A stretch of DNA of 64,000 nucleotides from Alphaproteobacteria bacterium (GTDB lineage Bacteria > Pseudomonadota > Alphaproteobacteria > Reyranellales > Reyranellaceae): contig JAFKFK010000011.1 in NCBI GenBank assembly GCA_017307275.1, forward strand, positions 1-64,000, given 5' to 3'. The stretch's first letter is position 1. Every line of letters starts with the position of its first letter. Of this stretch, positions 34,960 to 42,943 are shown piece after piece. The translations under genes and the position numbers were made by a program. Under the pieces are notes generated by a model. It was not told the origin of the DNA. It saw only the letters and a program-made list of their open reading frames with translations, and searched no databases.

Positions 34960-35937
34960 TTGAAACTTCTCCTCACTCATGTGCCTCAAGCCCGGCGGCA
35001 GTATTACGGCGCACGGGCGCTCAAGCGGCTGCAGGAGCTGGTCGACGTCGTGCTGCACGAAGGCGACGCGCCACTCGATCCGGCCGGCGTGATCGCCATG
35101 GCGCGCGGCACGGATTTCATCATCGCTGACCGCTCGACGCCGGTGCCGGCCGAAGTCTTCGCCGGCCTGCCGGGGCTGAGGGTCGTGATGCGCAGCGCCA
35201 TCGACATCCGCAACATCGACGTGGCCGCTGCGTCGGCGGCCGGCGTGCTGGTCACTCATGCCGAAGCGGGCTTCGTGAAATCCGTGGTCGAACTGACCCT
35301 GGGATTCCTGGTCGACCTTTCACGCGGCATCTCGCGCGCGGCGACGGACTATCACGCGGGCCACATGCCCGAGATCAAGGTGGGCCGGCAGTTGAGCGGC
35401 GCCACCGCAGGCATCATCGGCTACGGACGGATCGCGCGCGATCTGGCGCCGCTGCTGGCCCAGATGGGCATGACGGTGCTGATCGCCGATCCCTATGCCC
35501 AGGTCGACGACCGGCGTTTCCAGAAGCTGCCTCAGGATGAACTGCTGGCGCGTGCCGACTACGTGATCTGCCTCGCCATCGCCAACGAGGAGACCGAGAA
35601 CCTGCTCGACGCGGCGGCGTTCGCGCGCATGAAGCCGGATGCCTTCTTCATCAACATGTCGCGCGGCAACCTGGTCGACGAGGCGGCGCTCGCGCGGGCG
35701 CTGGAGGAGGGCCGGATCGCCGGTGCCGCCATGGATGTTGGCCGCGCCCCGGACCAGATGCCGTCGCCGGATCTGGCGCGCCTGCCCAATGTCATCGCCA
35801 CGCCGCATATCGGGGGCTTGACGCCACCGGCCAGTGAAAGCCAGGCGATGGATACGGTCCGGCAGGTCGAGGCGCTGGTGAAGGGCGAGGTGCCGCCCGG
35901 CGCGGTCAATCTTGCGGACTGGTCACGACGGGGTTGA
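34960..35937 (+). CDS. D-isomer-specific 2-hydroxyacid dehydrogenase family protein
   Basis: NAD-dependent D-2-hydroxyacid dehydrogenase, 325 residues. The Rossmann motif is AGIIGYGRIARDLAPLL, followed by the LIADP acidic residue for NAD binding, FINMSRGNLVDEAALARAL with the catalytic Arg region, and TPHIGG carrying the catalytic His. It starts at TTG 34960 with AGGGATGA upstream, 7 bases after atzH, so it is co-transcribed with the amidase operon. It could reduce a 2-oxo acid such as glyoxylate or oxamate-like compounds released upstream, but this is inference. A second family member lies at 36175-37206 on the other strand. Confidence 0.9.
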   Translation: MKLLLTHVPQARRQYYGARALKRLQELVDVVLHEGDAPLDPAGVIAMARGTDFIIADRSTPVPAEVFAGLPGLRVVMRSAIDIRNIDVAAASAAGVLVTHAEAGFVKSVVELTLGFLVDLSRGISRAATDYHAGHMPEIKVGRQLSGATAGIIGYGRIARDLAPLLAQMGMTVLIADPYAQVDDRRFQKLPQDELLARADYVICLAIANEETENLLDAAAFARMKPDAFFINMSRGNLVDEAALARALEEGRIAGAAMDVGRAPDQMPSPDLARLPNVIATPHIGGLTPPASESQAMDTVRQVEALVKGEVPPGAVNLADWSRRG

Positions 35938-35967
35938 AAAGGCCTGCCCGAGCGCCATGTGCCTTGA

Positions 35968-36153
35968 ATGCGCACGCCCAAGGACCTGATCGCCGTTCAT
36001 GTGCCTGCCGAGGATCTGGGTGATTACAATCTCACCCAGTGCGGCTGGTATGCGATGGACGACGGCGATCATGTCATCCTCGGGCCTTTCGACAGCCTCG
36101 CCCTGTGCGACCGCGCAATCCGCGACCGCCTGCAGGCGACGAAGGAGCTCTAG
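35968..36153 (+). CDS. Small conserved-looking hypothetical protein
   Basis: Predicted 61-residue soluble protein beginning MRTPKDLIAVHVPAEDLG and containing GWYAMDDGDHVILGPF followed by a helix ending in ATKEL. Size, composition and the 30-base spacing after the dehydrogenase make it plausible as a real gene; the DGDHVILGPF segment reads like a small beta-sheet domain. I do not recognise a family. No strong ribosome site is visible (GCCTTGA before ATG). Confidence 0.55.
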   Translation: MRTPKDLIAVHVPAEDLGDYNLTQCGWYAMDDGDHVILGPFDSLALCDRAIRDRLQATKEL

Positions 36154-36174
36154 CCGTCTCTCGGTTTCCCGATC

Positions 36175-37206
36175 TCAGTTTCCGGGGCCGCGTTCCATCG
36201 AGAAGGGCTGCCAGCGCTGCAGGCTGGACTTCTCCAGCACCATGGGATTGACGCAGGCGCGGGGCCACTTGCCGCCGAGCACCAGCGACAGCTCCGCCCC
36301 GACGCGGCGCTTGCGGGCAAGGTCGAAGCGGTTGGAGGCCGAGGCGACGTGCGCCGTCAGGATCACGTTGTCCATGCCCAGGAGCGGATTGTTGTGGCCG
36401 ACCGGCTCAGTCTCGAGCACGTCGAGGCCAGCGCCCGCAATCCAACCCTCTTGAAGTGCCTTGATCATGGCCGACTCATCGACGGTCGAGCCGCGGCCGG
36501 TGTTCACGAACAGCGCCGTCTTCTTCATCAGGCGGAAGTTCCGTTCCTTCATCATGTGATGCGCGTCCTTGGTGCCGGGCGCATGCATGCTGACGATGTC
36601 GGAGCGCTGCAGCAGCTCGTCGTAGCCGACCGGCTGCACGCCGTACTCCGACATGACCAGCTCTTCGATATAGGGATCGTAGGCCAGCATCTGGAAGCCG
36701 AACGGCGCCGCGCGCTTGGCGACGGCACGGGCGACATGGCCGAAGGAGATGAAGCCGAGAGTCATACCCATGAGGCGCGGGAACTCGTAGAGCATCGGTC
36801 GAGCCTTGGCCCATTCGCCCTTGCGGACCATCTGGTCCTGCACGACCAGCCGCCGCCAGCTCGCCAGGATCAGGGTCATGGCATGGTCGGCCACTTCCTC
36901 GATGAAGGTGTCGGGCACGTTGGTGACCGGAATGCCGAGCTTGGTTGCGACATCGACGTCGACCGAATCGACACCGACGCTGCCCAGCGACACGACTTTC
37001 AGCTTCTTGCCCGCTTCGATCACCTTGGCCGTGATGCGCGGCCGGCCCTTGCCGTAGATCGCGTCGGCATCGACCACCGCCTTGGCGAGGTCGTCTTCGC
37101 TGCCGGAGACCTCGACGATTTCCGCGCCGATCCCGGCCAGGGTCTCCATTTCCAGGGAATGGTCCGAATTACCCGGGCCGGTCGTCACGATCTTGAAACG
37201 CGCCAC
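36175..37206 (-). CDS. Hydroxyacid dehydrogenase (D-3-phosphoglycerate dehydrogenase-like)
   Basis: NAD-dependent D-2-hydroxyacid dehydrogenase of 343 residues. Landmarks: GSVGVDSVDVDVATKLGIPVTNVPDTFIEEVADHAM in the substrate domain, Rossmann region LGFISFGHVARAVAKRA, FVNTGRGSTVDESAMIKAL, and TAHVASAS replacing the usual HxxG His loop. The reading frame is open far upstream, but GTG at 37206 has GGAGGAG 8 bases before it and starts exactly at the homologous region. The nucleotide loop is GFISFGHVA rather than GxGxxG, a noticeable variant. Faces the sulfatase gene divergently. Substrate unknown. Confidence 0.88.
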   Translation of the reverse strand: MARFKIVTTGPGNSDHSLEMETLAGIGAEIVEVSGSEDDLAKAVVDADAIYGKGRPRITAKVIEAGKKLKVVSLGSVGVDSVDVDVATKLGIPVTNVPDTFIEEVADHAMTLILASWRRLVVQDQMVRKGEWAKARPMLYEFPRLMGMTLGFISFGHVARAVAKRAAPFGFQMLAYDPYIEELVMSEYGVQPVGYDELLQRSDIVSMHAPGTKDAHHMMKERNFRLMKKTALFVNTGRGSTVDESAMIKALQEGWIAGAGLDVLETEPVGHNNPLLGMDNVILTAHVASASNRFDLARKRRVGAELSLVLGGKWPRACVNPMVLEKSSLQRWQPFSMERGPGN

Positions 37207-37278
37207 GTGTTGTCTCCTCCGTCGATTTGACGGCACTCTAGCGCAATCACGCGCCCATCCAACCTCGGTGATCTCGAA

Positions 37279-38811
37279 ATGCCTGCGCCCAAGAACGTTC
37301 TGCTGATTGTTGTCGACCAGTGGCGTGGTCTGATGCTGCCCAAGCTGGGCGCAGACTATCTGAAGCTGCCCAACATCGACCGGCTGTGCGCCGAGGGCGT
37401 GACGTTTCGCAATCACTTCACCCAGGCGGTTCCATGCGGACCGGCGCGCGCGAGCCTGTTGACGGGGCAGTATCTGATGAATCATCGCGCGGTGCAGAAC
37501 ACCATTCCGCTGTCGCTGCGCTTCACCAATCTCGCCCACGAGCTGCGGCGCGGCGGCTACGATCCGGCGCTGGTCGGCTACACCACCACCACGCCCGATC
37601 CGCGTCACACCGCGCCCAGCGATCCGCGCTTCTTCGTGCTGGGCGACATCATGGACGGCTTCCATTCCGTCGGCGCCTTCGAGAATCGCGACGCCTATTT
37701 CGGCTGGGTCGCAGGGCAGGGCTTCGAGCTGCCGAAGAACCGCGACGATGTCTGGCTGCCACAGGGCGCGCCCGGCGCCGGCGCCACCGATCGGCCGGCG
37801 GTGATCCCCAAGGAGCTGTCGGACACCGCCTGGTTCACCGAGCGCGGCCTCTCTTATCTGCGCGGCCGCGCCGGCAAGCCGTGGTTCCTGCATCTCGGCT
37901 ACTACCGGCCGCATCCGCCGTTCATTGCGCCGGCACCCTACAATGCGATGTACCGGCCGGAAGACATGCCGAAGGCCGTGCGCGCGGCGTCGCCCGCCGA
38001 GGAGGCGAAGCAGAACGCGCTGCTCGCCTACTATGTGAACAACATCAACCAGTCGAGCTTCTTCCAGGACGGCAAGGCGCCGGCCTCGGCGATGAGCGAA
38101 GCCGAGGTCGCGCAGATGCGCGCCACCTACTGCGGCCTGATGAGCGAGATCGACGATCACCTCGGCCGCGTCTTCGACTATCTGAAGGAAACGGGTCAGT
38201 GGGACGACACGCTGATCATCTTCACCTGCGATCACGGCGAGCAGCTCGGCGACCATCACCTGCTGGGCAAGATCGGCTACTTCGACGAGTCCTATCGCAT
38301 TCCCATGATCGTGCGCGATCCGCGGGCCGCAGCGAACGGCGCGCGCGGCAGCATCGTCGAGCGCTTCACCGAGACCATCGACACCATGCCGACCATCCTC
38401 GAATGGCTGGACCTGCCGGTGCCGCGCCAGTGCGACGGCCATTCGTTGCTGCCGTTCTGCGAAGGCGTGACGCCGGCCGACTGGCGCACCGAGGTCCACT
38501 ACGAGTTCGACTTTCGCGATCTGTACTACTCCAAGCCGGAGACGGCGCTCAGCCTGTCGATGGACAAGTGTGCGCTGGCGGTCGTGCAGGACGAGGCTTT
38601 CAAGTACGTCCACTTCGCGGCCCTGCCGCCGCTCCTGTTCGACCTGAAGAAGGATCCGGGCCAGTTCGTGAACTGCGCCACCGATCCCGCCTATGCGGCC
38701 ACCGTCGCGGACTATGCGCGCAAGATGCTCGATTGGCGGCTGGGCTACGCCGAGCGCACCTTGACCGGCTATCGCGCCACGCCCAAGGGCCTGGAGGTCC
38801 GCGCGGCCTAG
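37279..38811 (+). CDS. Formylglycine-dependent sulfatase / phosphonate monoester hydrolase-like
   Basis: Alkaline-phosphatase-superfamily hydrolase of 510 residues that cleaves sulfate or phosphonate/phosphate esters. The formylglycine motif is C53-G-P-A-R (PCGPARASLLTGQ), Cys-type and therefore needing a formylglycine-generating enzyme not seen here. Metal ligands are in LLIVVDQWRG (Asp13) and TCDHGEQLGDHHLLGK. No signal peptide is present, so it is cytosolic. Length and lack of a signal are closer to the rhizobial/Burkholderia phosphonate monoester hydrolase group than to periplasmic arylsulfatases. Start at 37279 opens directly on the conserved PKNVLLIVVD. It is followed 32 bases later by pcaH. 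Confidence 0.9.
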   Translation: MPAPKNVLLIVVDQWRGLMLPKLGADYLKLPNIDRLCAEGVTFRNHFTQAVPCGPARASLLTGQYLMNHRAVQNTIPLSLRFTNLAHELRRGGYDPALVGYTTTTPDPRHTAPSDPRFFVLGDIMDGFHSVGAFENRDAYFGWVAGQGFELPKNRDDVWLPQGAPGAGATDRPAVIPKELSDTAWFTERGLSYLRGRAGKPWFLHLGYYRPHPPFIAPAPYNAMYRPEDMPKAVRAASPAEEAKQNALLAYYVNNINQSSFFQDGKAPASAMSEAEVAQMRATYCGLMSEIDDHLGRVFDYLKETGQWDDTLIIFTCDHGEQLGDHHLLGKIGYFDESYRIPMIVRDPRAAANGARGSIVERFTETIDTMPTILEWLDLPVPRQCDGHSLLPFCEGVTPADWRTEVHYEFDFRDLYYSKPETALSLSMDKCALAVVQDEAFKYVHFAALPPLLFDLKKDPGQFVNCATDPAYAATVADYARKMLDWRLGYAERTLTGYRATPKGLEVRAA

Positions 38812-38843
38812 GCGGCTCGCAGGGCGGGTTGTAGACTGGGGGG

Positions 38844-39548
38844 ATGAACGAGGAAACGTACCGGCGGTCCACGCCGGGCCAGGACCATCCCCCCAACGCT
38901 TCGCCCGACTACAAGTCGACGGCGCGACGGGCGCCGAGCCGTCCCGCGGTCGTGCTGCCGCACAGCCTGTCGGAGATTACCGGCCCGTCGCTGCGGGCGG
39001 CGCGGCTGGATGCGGGCGAGAACGACCTGACCCGCCAGCGCATGGGCGAACCGCTCGGCGAACGCATCATCGTGCAAGGCCGGGTGCTCGATCAGGACGG
39101 CAAGCCGGTGCCCGAGGCGCTGGTCGAGATCTGGCAGTGCAACGCCGCCGGTCGCTATCACCATCCCGGCGACCAGCATGACGCGCCGCTCGATCCGAAT
39201 TTTTACGGCGGTGGCCGCGCCCGCGCCGATGCCGAGGGCAACTACAAGTTCGTGACCATCAAGCCCGGCGCCTATCCCTGGAAGAACCACCACAATGCCT
39301 GGCGTCCGGCACACATCCACTTCTCGCTGTTCGGGCCGGCCTTCGCCACGCGCCTGATCACGCAGATGTATTTCCCTGGCGATCCGCTGCTGGCGTTCGA
39401 CCCGATCTACAAGTCGGTGCCCGAGGGTGCACGGACGCGCCTGCAGGCGGCCTTCGACATCGAGGCGACGCAGCCGGAATGGGCGCTGGCCTATCGCTTC
39501 GACATCGTGCTGCGCGGCCGCAACGCCACGCCGATGGAGAATGCATGA
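38844..39548 (+). CDS. pcaH: Protocatechuate 3,4-dioxygenase beta subunit
   Basis: Iron(III)-binding subunit of protocatechuate 3,4-dioxygenase, 234 residues, which opens protocatechuate to 3-carboxy-cis,cis-muconate. The ligand residues are visible: Tyr in AAGRYHHPGDQ, Tyr in KPGAYPWKN, and the HIHFS pair of His. The core VEIWQCNAAGRYHH and QMYFPGDPLL are typical for the beta subunit. It overlaps pcaG by ATGA, so the alpha and beta chains are coupled. Part of the beta-ketoadipate pathway for lignin-derived aromatics. Confidence 0.95.
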   Translation: MNEETYRRSTPGQDHPPNASPDYKSTARRAPSRPAVVLPHSLSEITGPSLRAARLDAGENDLTRQRMGEPLGERIIVQGRVLDQDGKPVPEALVEIWQCNAAGRYHHPGDQHDAPLDPNFYGGGRARADAEGNYKFVTIKPGAYPWKNHHNAWRPAHIHFSLFGPAFATRLITQMYFPGDPLLAFDPIYKSVPEGARTRLQAAFDIEATQPEWALAYRFDIVLRGRNATPMENA

Positions 39549-40108
39549 GCCGCGACCTGACACCCTCGCAGACGATTGGCCCGTTCTACTTCGGCACGAT
39601 CATCAATGCCTATCGGCACGACCTTGCCCCTCGGGGCGTCGCTGGCGAACGGCTGGAGATCGAGCTCAGCCTCCACGATGCCGACGGCGCGATCGTGCCC
39701 GACGGACTGTTCGAGGTCTGGCAGGCCAACAGCCACGGTCGCTACGACCATCCCGATGACCGACGCAACCTGCCGCTCGACCCCGGCTTCGACGGTTTCG
39801 GCCGCGCCTCGACCGACACCGCGGGCCGCGCGACCTTCAGCACCATCAAGCCCGGCCGCGTGCCCTGGCCCGCGGGTGGTCTGCAGGCGCCGCATATCAA
39901 CGTCTCCGTGTTTGCGCGCGGTGTCCTCAATCGGTTGGCGACGCGGCTCTACTTTGACGGCGATCCCGAGCTTGCGGAGGATCCCGTGCTGAAGCTGGTC
40001 GAGCCCGCCCGTCGCGCGACGTTGATTGCCAAACGTGCTGCCTCGGGAATCTGGCGGTTGCCCATCCATCTGGGCGGAGCGCACGAAACCGTCTTCTTCG
40101 ACTGCTGA
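39545..40108 (+). CDS. pcaG: Protocatechuate 3,4-dioxygenase alpha subunit
   Basis: Alpha chain of protocatechuate 3,4-dioxygenase, 187 residues, sharing the intradiol fold but lacking the full set of iron ligands. Recognised by TPSQTIGPFYFG at the N-terminus, GLFEVWQANSHGRYDHPDD, TIKPGRVPWPAGG and PHINVSVFARG. The start ATG overlaps the pcaH stop. It contributes to the substrate pocket of the alpha-beta protomer. pcaB follows after 4 bases. Confidence 0.95.
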   Translation: MSRDLTPSQTIGPFYFGTIINAYRHDLAPRGVAGERLEIELSLHDADGAIVPDGLFEVWQANSHGRYDHPDDRRNLPLDPGFDGFGRASTDTAGRATFSTIKPGRVPWPAGGLQAPHINVSVFARGVLNRLATRLYFDGDPELAEDPVLKLVEPARRATLIAKRAASGIWRLPIHLGGAHETVFFDC

Positions 40109-40112
40109 GCGC

Positions 40113-41417
40113 ATGGCGGGCCGTCTCGTCTCTGCGCTGGGCGCTTCGGCTGTCACGGCAGAAGCCTTCTCCGATCTCGCAACCTTGCGTCACATGCTGC
40201 GCTTCGAAGCAGCCCTTGGCGACGCTGCGGCGAAGGCAGGGTTGATTCCCAAACGCGCCGCCATCGTCATCGCGAAGGCCTGCGATCCATCGCTTTACGA
40301 TCCAGTGTCGCTGGCTGCCGCCGCACGTCGCAGCGCCACGCTCACGGTGCCTTTGGTCAAGGCGCTGACAGAAGAGGTTGCCCGGCGCGATGCCGCGGCA
40401 GCGGGTTATGTCCATTGGGGCGCCACCAGCCAGGATGTCATCGACACGGCGATGGTGCTGCAGCTTGGCGAGGCGCTGCCGCCGCTTCTCAAGGCGGCTG
40501 ACGGCATCGTTGCCTCTTTCGCCAGGCTGGCGAAGAAGCATCGCGTGACACCGATGCTCGGTCGCACGCTGCTGCAGCCCGCGACGCCGCTGGCGCTGGG
40601 GCAGAAGATTGCGGGCTGGGCGTTGGACATCGACCGCGCCAAGCGTCGCCTCGCATCGAGCTTTGCCGAAACGCAGGTCCTGCAGTTCGGCGGCGCCTCG
40701 GGCAGCCTCACGGCTCTGGGCCACGAGGCCGAGTCTGTCATGAAGGCGCTGGCCAAGGCGTTGAAGCTTGCCCTGCCGCCGGGCCCCTGGTTCACGCAAC
40801 GCGTGCGCGTCGCGGCGCTTGCGCAGGACTGCGCGCTGCTCGTTGGCGCGCTGGCCAAGGCGGCGCGCGACATCTCGCTGATGATGCAGATCGAAGTGGG
40901 GGAGGCGGCGGAGCCGGCAGGGCCGGGGCGTGGCGGCTCGTCGACCATGCCGCACAAGCGCAATCCCGTGGGGGCGGCGCTCGTCCTGTCGGCGGCTGCG
41001 CGGGCGCCGATGCTGGCGGCGACAATCGTTGCGGGGCTCCCTCAGGAGCATGAGCGTGCGCTGGGCAGCTGGCAGGCGGAGTGGCCAACGGTTGCGGCCC
41101 TCGTCGAAACCTTGGGCTCGGCGGTCGAGGCGATGGCCGAAGTCGCGAGCGGCCTCACGATCGATCCGGACGCCCTGCAAGCCAACATGGACGCAGCTGA
41201 AGCTGCCGTGCTGGCCGAGCGCGCGACCTTCCTGCTGGCCCGGAAGATCGGCAAGCAGAAGGCCGGTGCGCTGGTCGAGAAGGCGTTGGCCCAAGGCGGC
41301 TCGTTCGTCGAAGCGCTCGGGCAGCTCGACAAGGAACTGGCCGATAAGGCTGCTCTGCTGGGGTACTCCCCGAAATTCGTCGATCGCCTCTTGGCGGATC
41401 TGAAGCGGAAGAGATAG
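40113..41417 (+). CDS. pcaB: 3-carboxy-cis,cis-muconate cycloisomerase
   Basis: Fumarase/aspartase-superfamily enzyme, 434 residues, converting 3-carboxy-cis,cis-muconate to 4-carboxymuconolactone, the step directly after PcaHG. The superfamily signature GSSTMPHKRNPVGAA is intact and the N-terminal LRFEAALGDAAAKAGLIP and VHWGATSQDVIDTAM segments are typical of PcaB. It starts 4 bases after pcaG, so the three genes form an operon. pcaC and pcaD, needed to finish the branch, are not in the window. Confidence 0.93.
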   Translation: MAGRLVSALGASAVTAEAFSDLATLRHMLRFEAALGDAAAKAGLIPKRAAIVIAKACDPSLYDPVSLAAAARRSATLTVPLVKALTEEVARRDAAAAGYVHWGATSQDVIDTAMVLQLGEALPPLLKAADGIVASFARLAKKHRVTPMLGRTLLQPATPLALGQKIAGWALDIDRAKRRLASSFAETQVLQFGGASGSLTALGHEAESVMKALAKALKLALPPGPWFTQRVRVAALAQDCALLVGALAKAARDISLMMQIEVGEAAEPAGPGRGGSSTMPHKRNPVGAALVLSAAARAPMLAATIVAGLPQEHERALGSWQAEWPTVAALVETLGSAVEAMAEVASGLTIDPDALQANMDAAEAAVLAERATFLLARKIGKQKAGALVEKALAQGGSFVEALGQLDKELADKAALLGYSPKFVDRLLADLKRKR

Positions 41418-41419
41418 GC

Positions 41420-41434
41420 TGTCGGCGGCCGACA
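41420..41434 (+). terminator. Short hairpin after pcaB
   Basis: Perfect 6-base inverted repeat TGTCGG / CCGACA with a CGG loop, starting 3 bases after the pcaB stop. It may weakly terminate the pcaHGB transcript. The remaining 110 bases up to 41545 show no other structure. Confidence 0.35.
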
Positions 41435-41545
41435 AGGCGGCCACCTGTCCGCGGAAAGGGCTCAGCCCGCCTGATCATCATGCCATTGGTCATTCGACCT
41501 TTCCTGCCCGCGAGCGGACGCCGGGCATTCGGGAAAGGGAGAATC

Positions 41546-42943
41546 ATGTCCGTTACCGACAGCACCCGCCGCGCGCTTCCGGAGCGCCCCTCCAAAGACC
41601 ATCTGCGCAAGCAGGCCAAGCGATTGGCCAAGGACGAGTCGCTCGGCTTGGCGGCTGCACAACGACGACTCGCGCACGAGTATGGTTTGGCCAATTGGGC
41701 CGAGCTGATGCGGCGTGTCGACGAGGCCCGGCCGCTATCGCCTCTGGGTGCGGCCGCGCGCGCTGGTGATGTGGCCGCTGTTCGGCGGCTGCTTGAGGAA
41801 GGACATGTCGCTGACGGCGACGGCCGCGATTGCGGGACGCCGCTCTGGCAGGCTTGCGCCAGTAAAGTCTCTGACGAGGCACGGCTTGCCATTGTCGATG
41901 CTTTGCTGACGGCCGGCGCCAATCCGCGCGACGACTCGGCCGGCGAGGCGGCGCTGCATGCCGCCGCAGCGCGTGGGCCGCTGGCGCTGGTCGAGCGGCT
42001 GATCGTGGGCAATGCGTTGGAGTGGCAGGCGGATGCCAGGGGCCGGCAGCCGCTTGCGGTAGCGAAGCGCGGCAAGGCTGCCGACAAGGCTGCGATCATC
42101 CAATTGCTCGACCGTTCCCTGATTGCCGATCCGTCGTTCCGGGCGGCGGTGAAAGCTCTGCAGAAGGGTGACGTGGCGGAGCTCGCCCGCCGTCTCGATG
42201 CCGAGCCGCGCCTGTTGCGCGAGCGCATCCTCGGCCCCGAGGTCTATCGCCGGGCCAGCCGGCATCAGTATTTCCGCGATCCCAAGCTCTTCTGGTTCAT
42301 CGCCAACAACCCGACCTTGATGAAGCGTATGCCGGCCAACATGGTCGAGGTGGCGCAGACGATGATTGCACGCGGCGTCGACAGGGCCGATCTCGACTAC
42401 GCATTGGAGCTGGTCATGACCAGCGCTCCGGCGCGAGAGCAGGGCCTGCAGATGTCGTTGATCGATTGCCTGATGCGGGCCGGCGCCACGCCGACGTCGC
42501 GGTCGATCGATATGACGCTCGCGCATTGGGAGCTCGAACCGGTGCAAGCGCTGCTCGACGCGGGCCTGCCGATGACGGCGGCCATTGCCGCGGCGTTCGG
42601 TCGGACGGCCTTGCTGCCGGCGCTGCTACGCGAGGCATCGCCTGAGGAAGTGCAGCGCGCACTGGGCCTTGCCGTCATCAACCGCCAGCTCGACTCGGCG
42701 CGGATGGCGCTCGACGCCGGCGCCGATCCCAATGTCTTCCTGCCGGTGCATTCGCACAGCCTGCCGATGCACCAGGCCGCCGGCGACGACAATGTCGAGA
42801 TGATGGAGCTGCTGATCGCCCGCGGCGCGCGTCACGACATCCCCGACAAACTGTGGGGCGGCATACCGCTCGGCTGGGCGATCCACGGCGGCCATACGCG
42901 GGCGCGTGCTTACCTGGAGAAGCTCGTGCCCCGGGAGGCCTAG
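41546..42943 (+). CDS. Ankyrin repeat protein
   Basis: 465-residue protein with ankyrin-type repeats. After an N-terminal basic helix (DHLRKQAKRLAKDESLGLAAAQRRLA) it shows repeat units such as SPLGAAARAGDVAAVRRLLEEG, AIVDALLTAGANPRDD with GEAALHAAAARGPLALVERL, and near the C-terminus MALDAGADPNV then MHQAAGDDNVEMMELLIARGA and GIPLGWAIHGGH. The middle (about 200-380) holds less regular repeats. No signal peptide or membrane segment, so probably cytosolic protein-protein interaction. ATG 41546 follows AAAGGGAGA. The stop shares CTAG with the convergent SMP-30 gene. Bacterial function unknown. Confidence 0.88.
   Translation: MSVTDSTRRALPERPSKDHLRKQAKRLAKDESLGLAAAQRRLAHEYGLANWAELMRRVDEARPLSPLGAAARAGDVAAVRRLLEEGHVADGDGRDCGTPLWQACASKVSDEARLAIVDALLTAGANPRDDSAGEAALHAAAARGPLALVERLIVGNALEWQADARGRQPLAVAKRGKAADKAAIIQLLDRSLIADPSFRAAVKALQKGDVAELARRLDAEPRLLRERILGPEVYRRASRHQYFRDPKLFWFIANNPTLMKRMPANMVEVAQTMIARGVDRADLDYALELVMTSAPAREQGLQMSLIDCLMRAGATPTSRSIDMTLAHWELEPVQALLDAGLPMTAAIAAAFGRTALLPALLREASPEEVQRALGLAVINRQLDSARMALDAGADPNVFLPVHSHSLPMHQAAGDDNVEMMELLIARGARHDIPDKLWGGIPLGWAIHGGHTRARAYLEKLVPREA

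Noticed and set aside
37207..38613. N-terminal extension of the dehydrogenase opposite the sulfatase gene
   Set aside because: The homologous region starts exactly at GTG 37206 with a strong ribosome site; the extension is low-complexity and antisense to a real gene.
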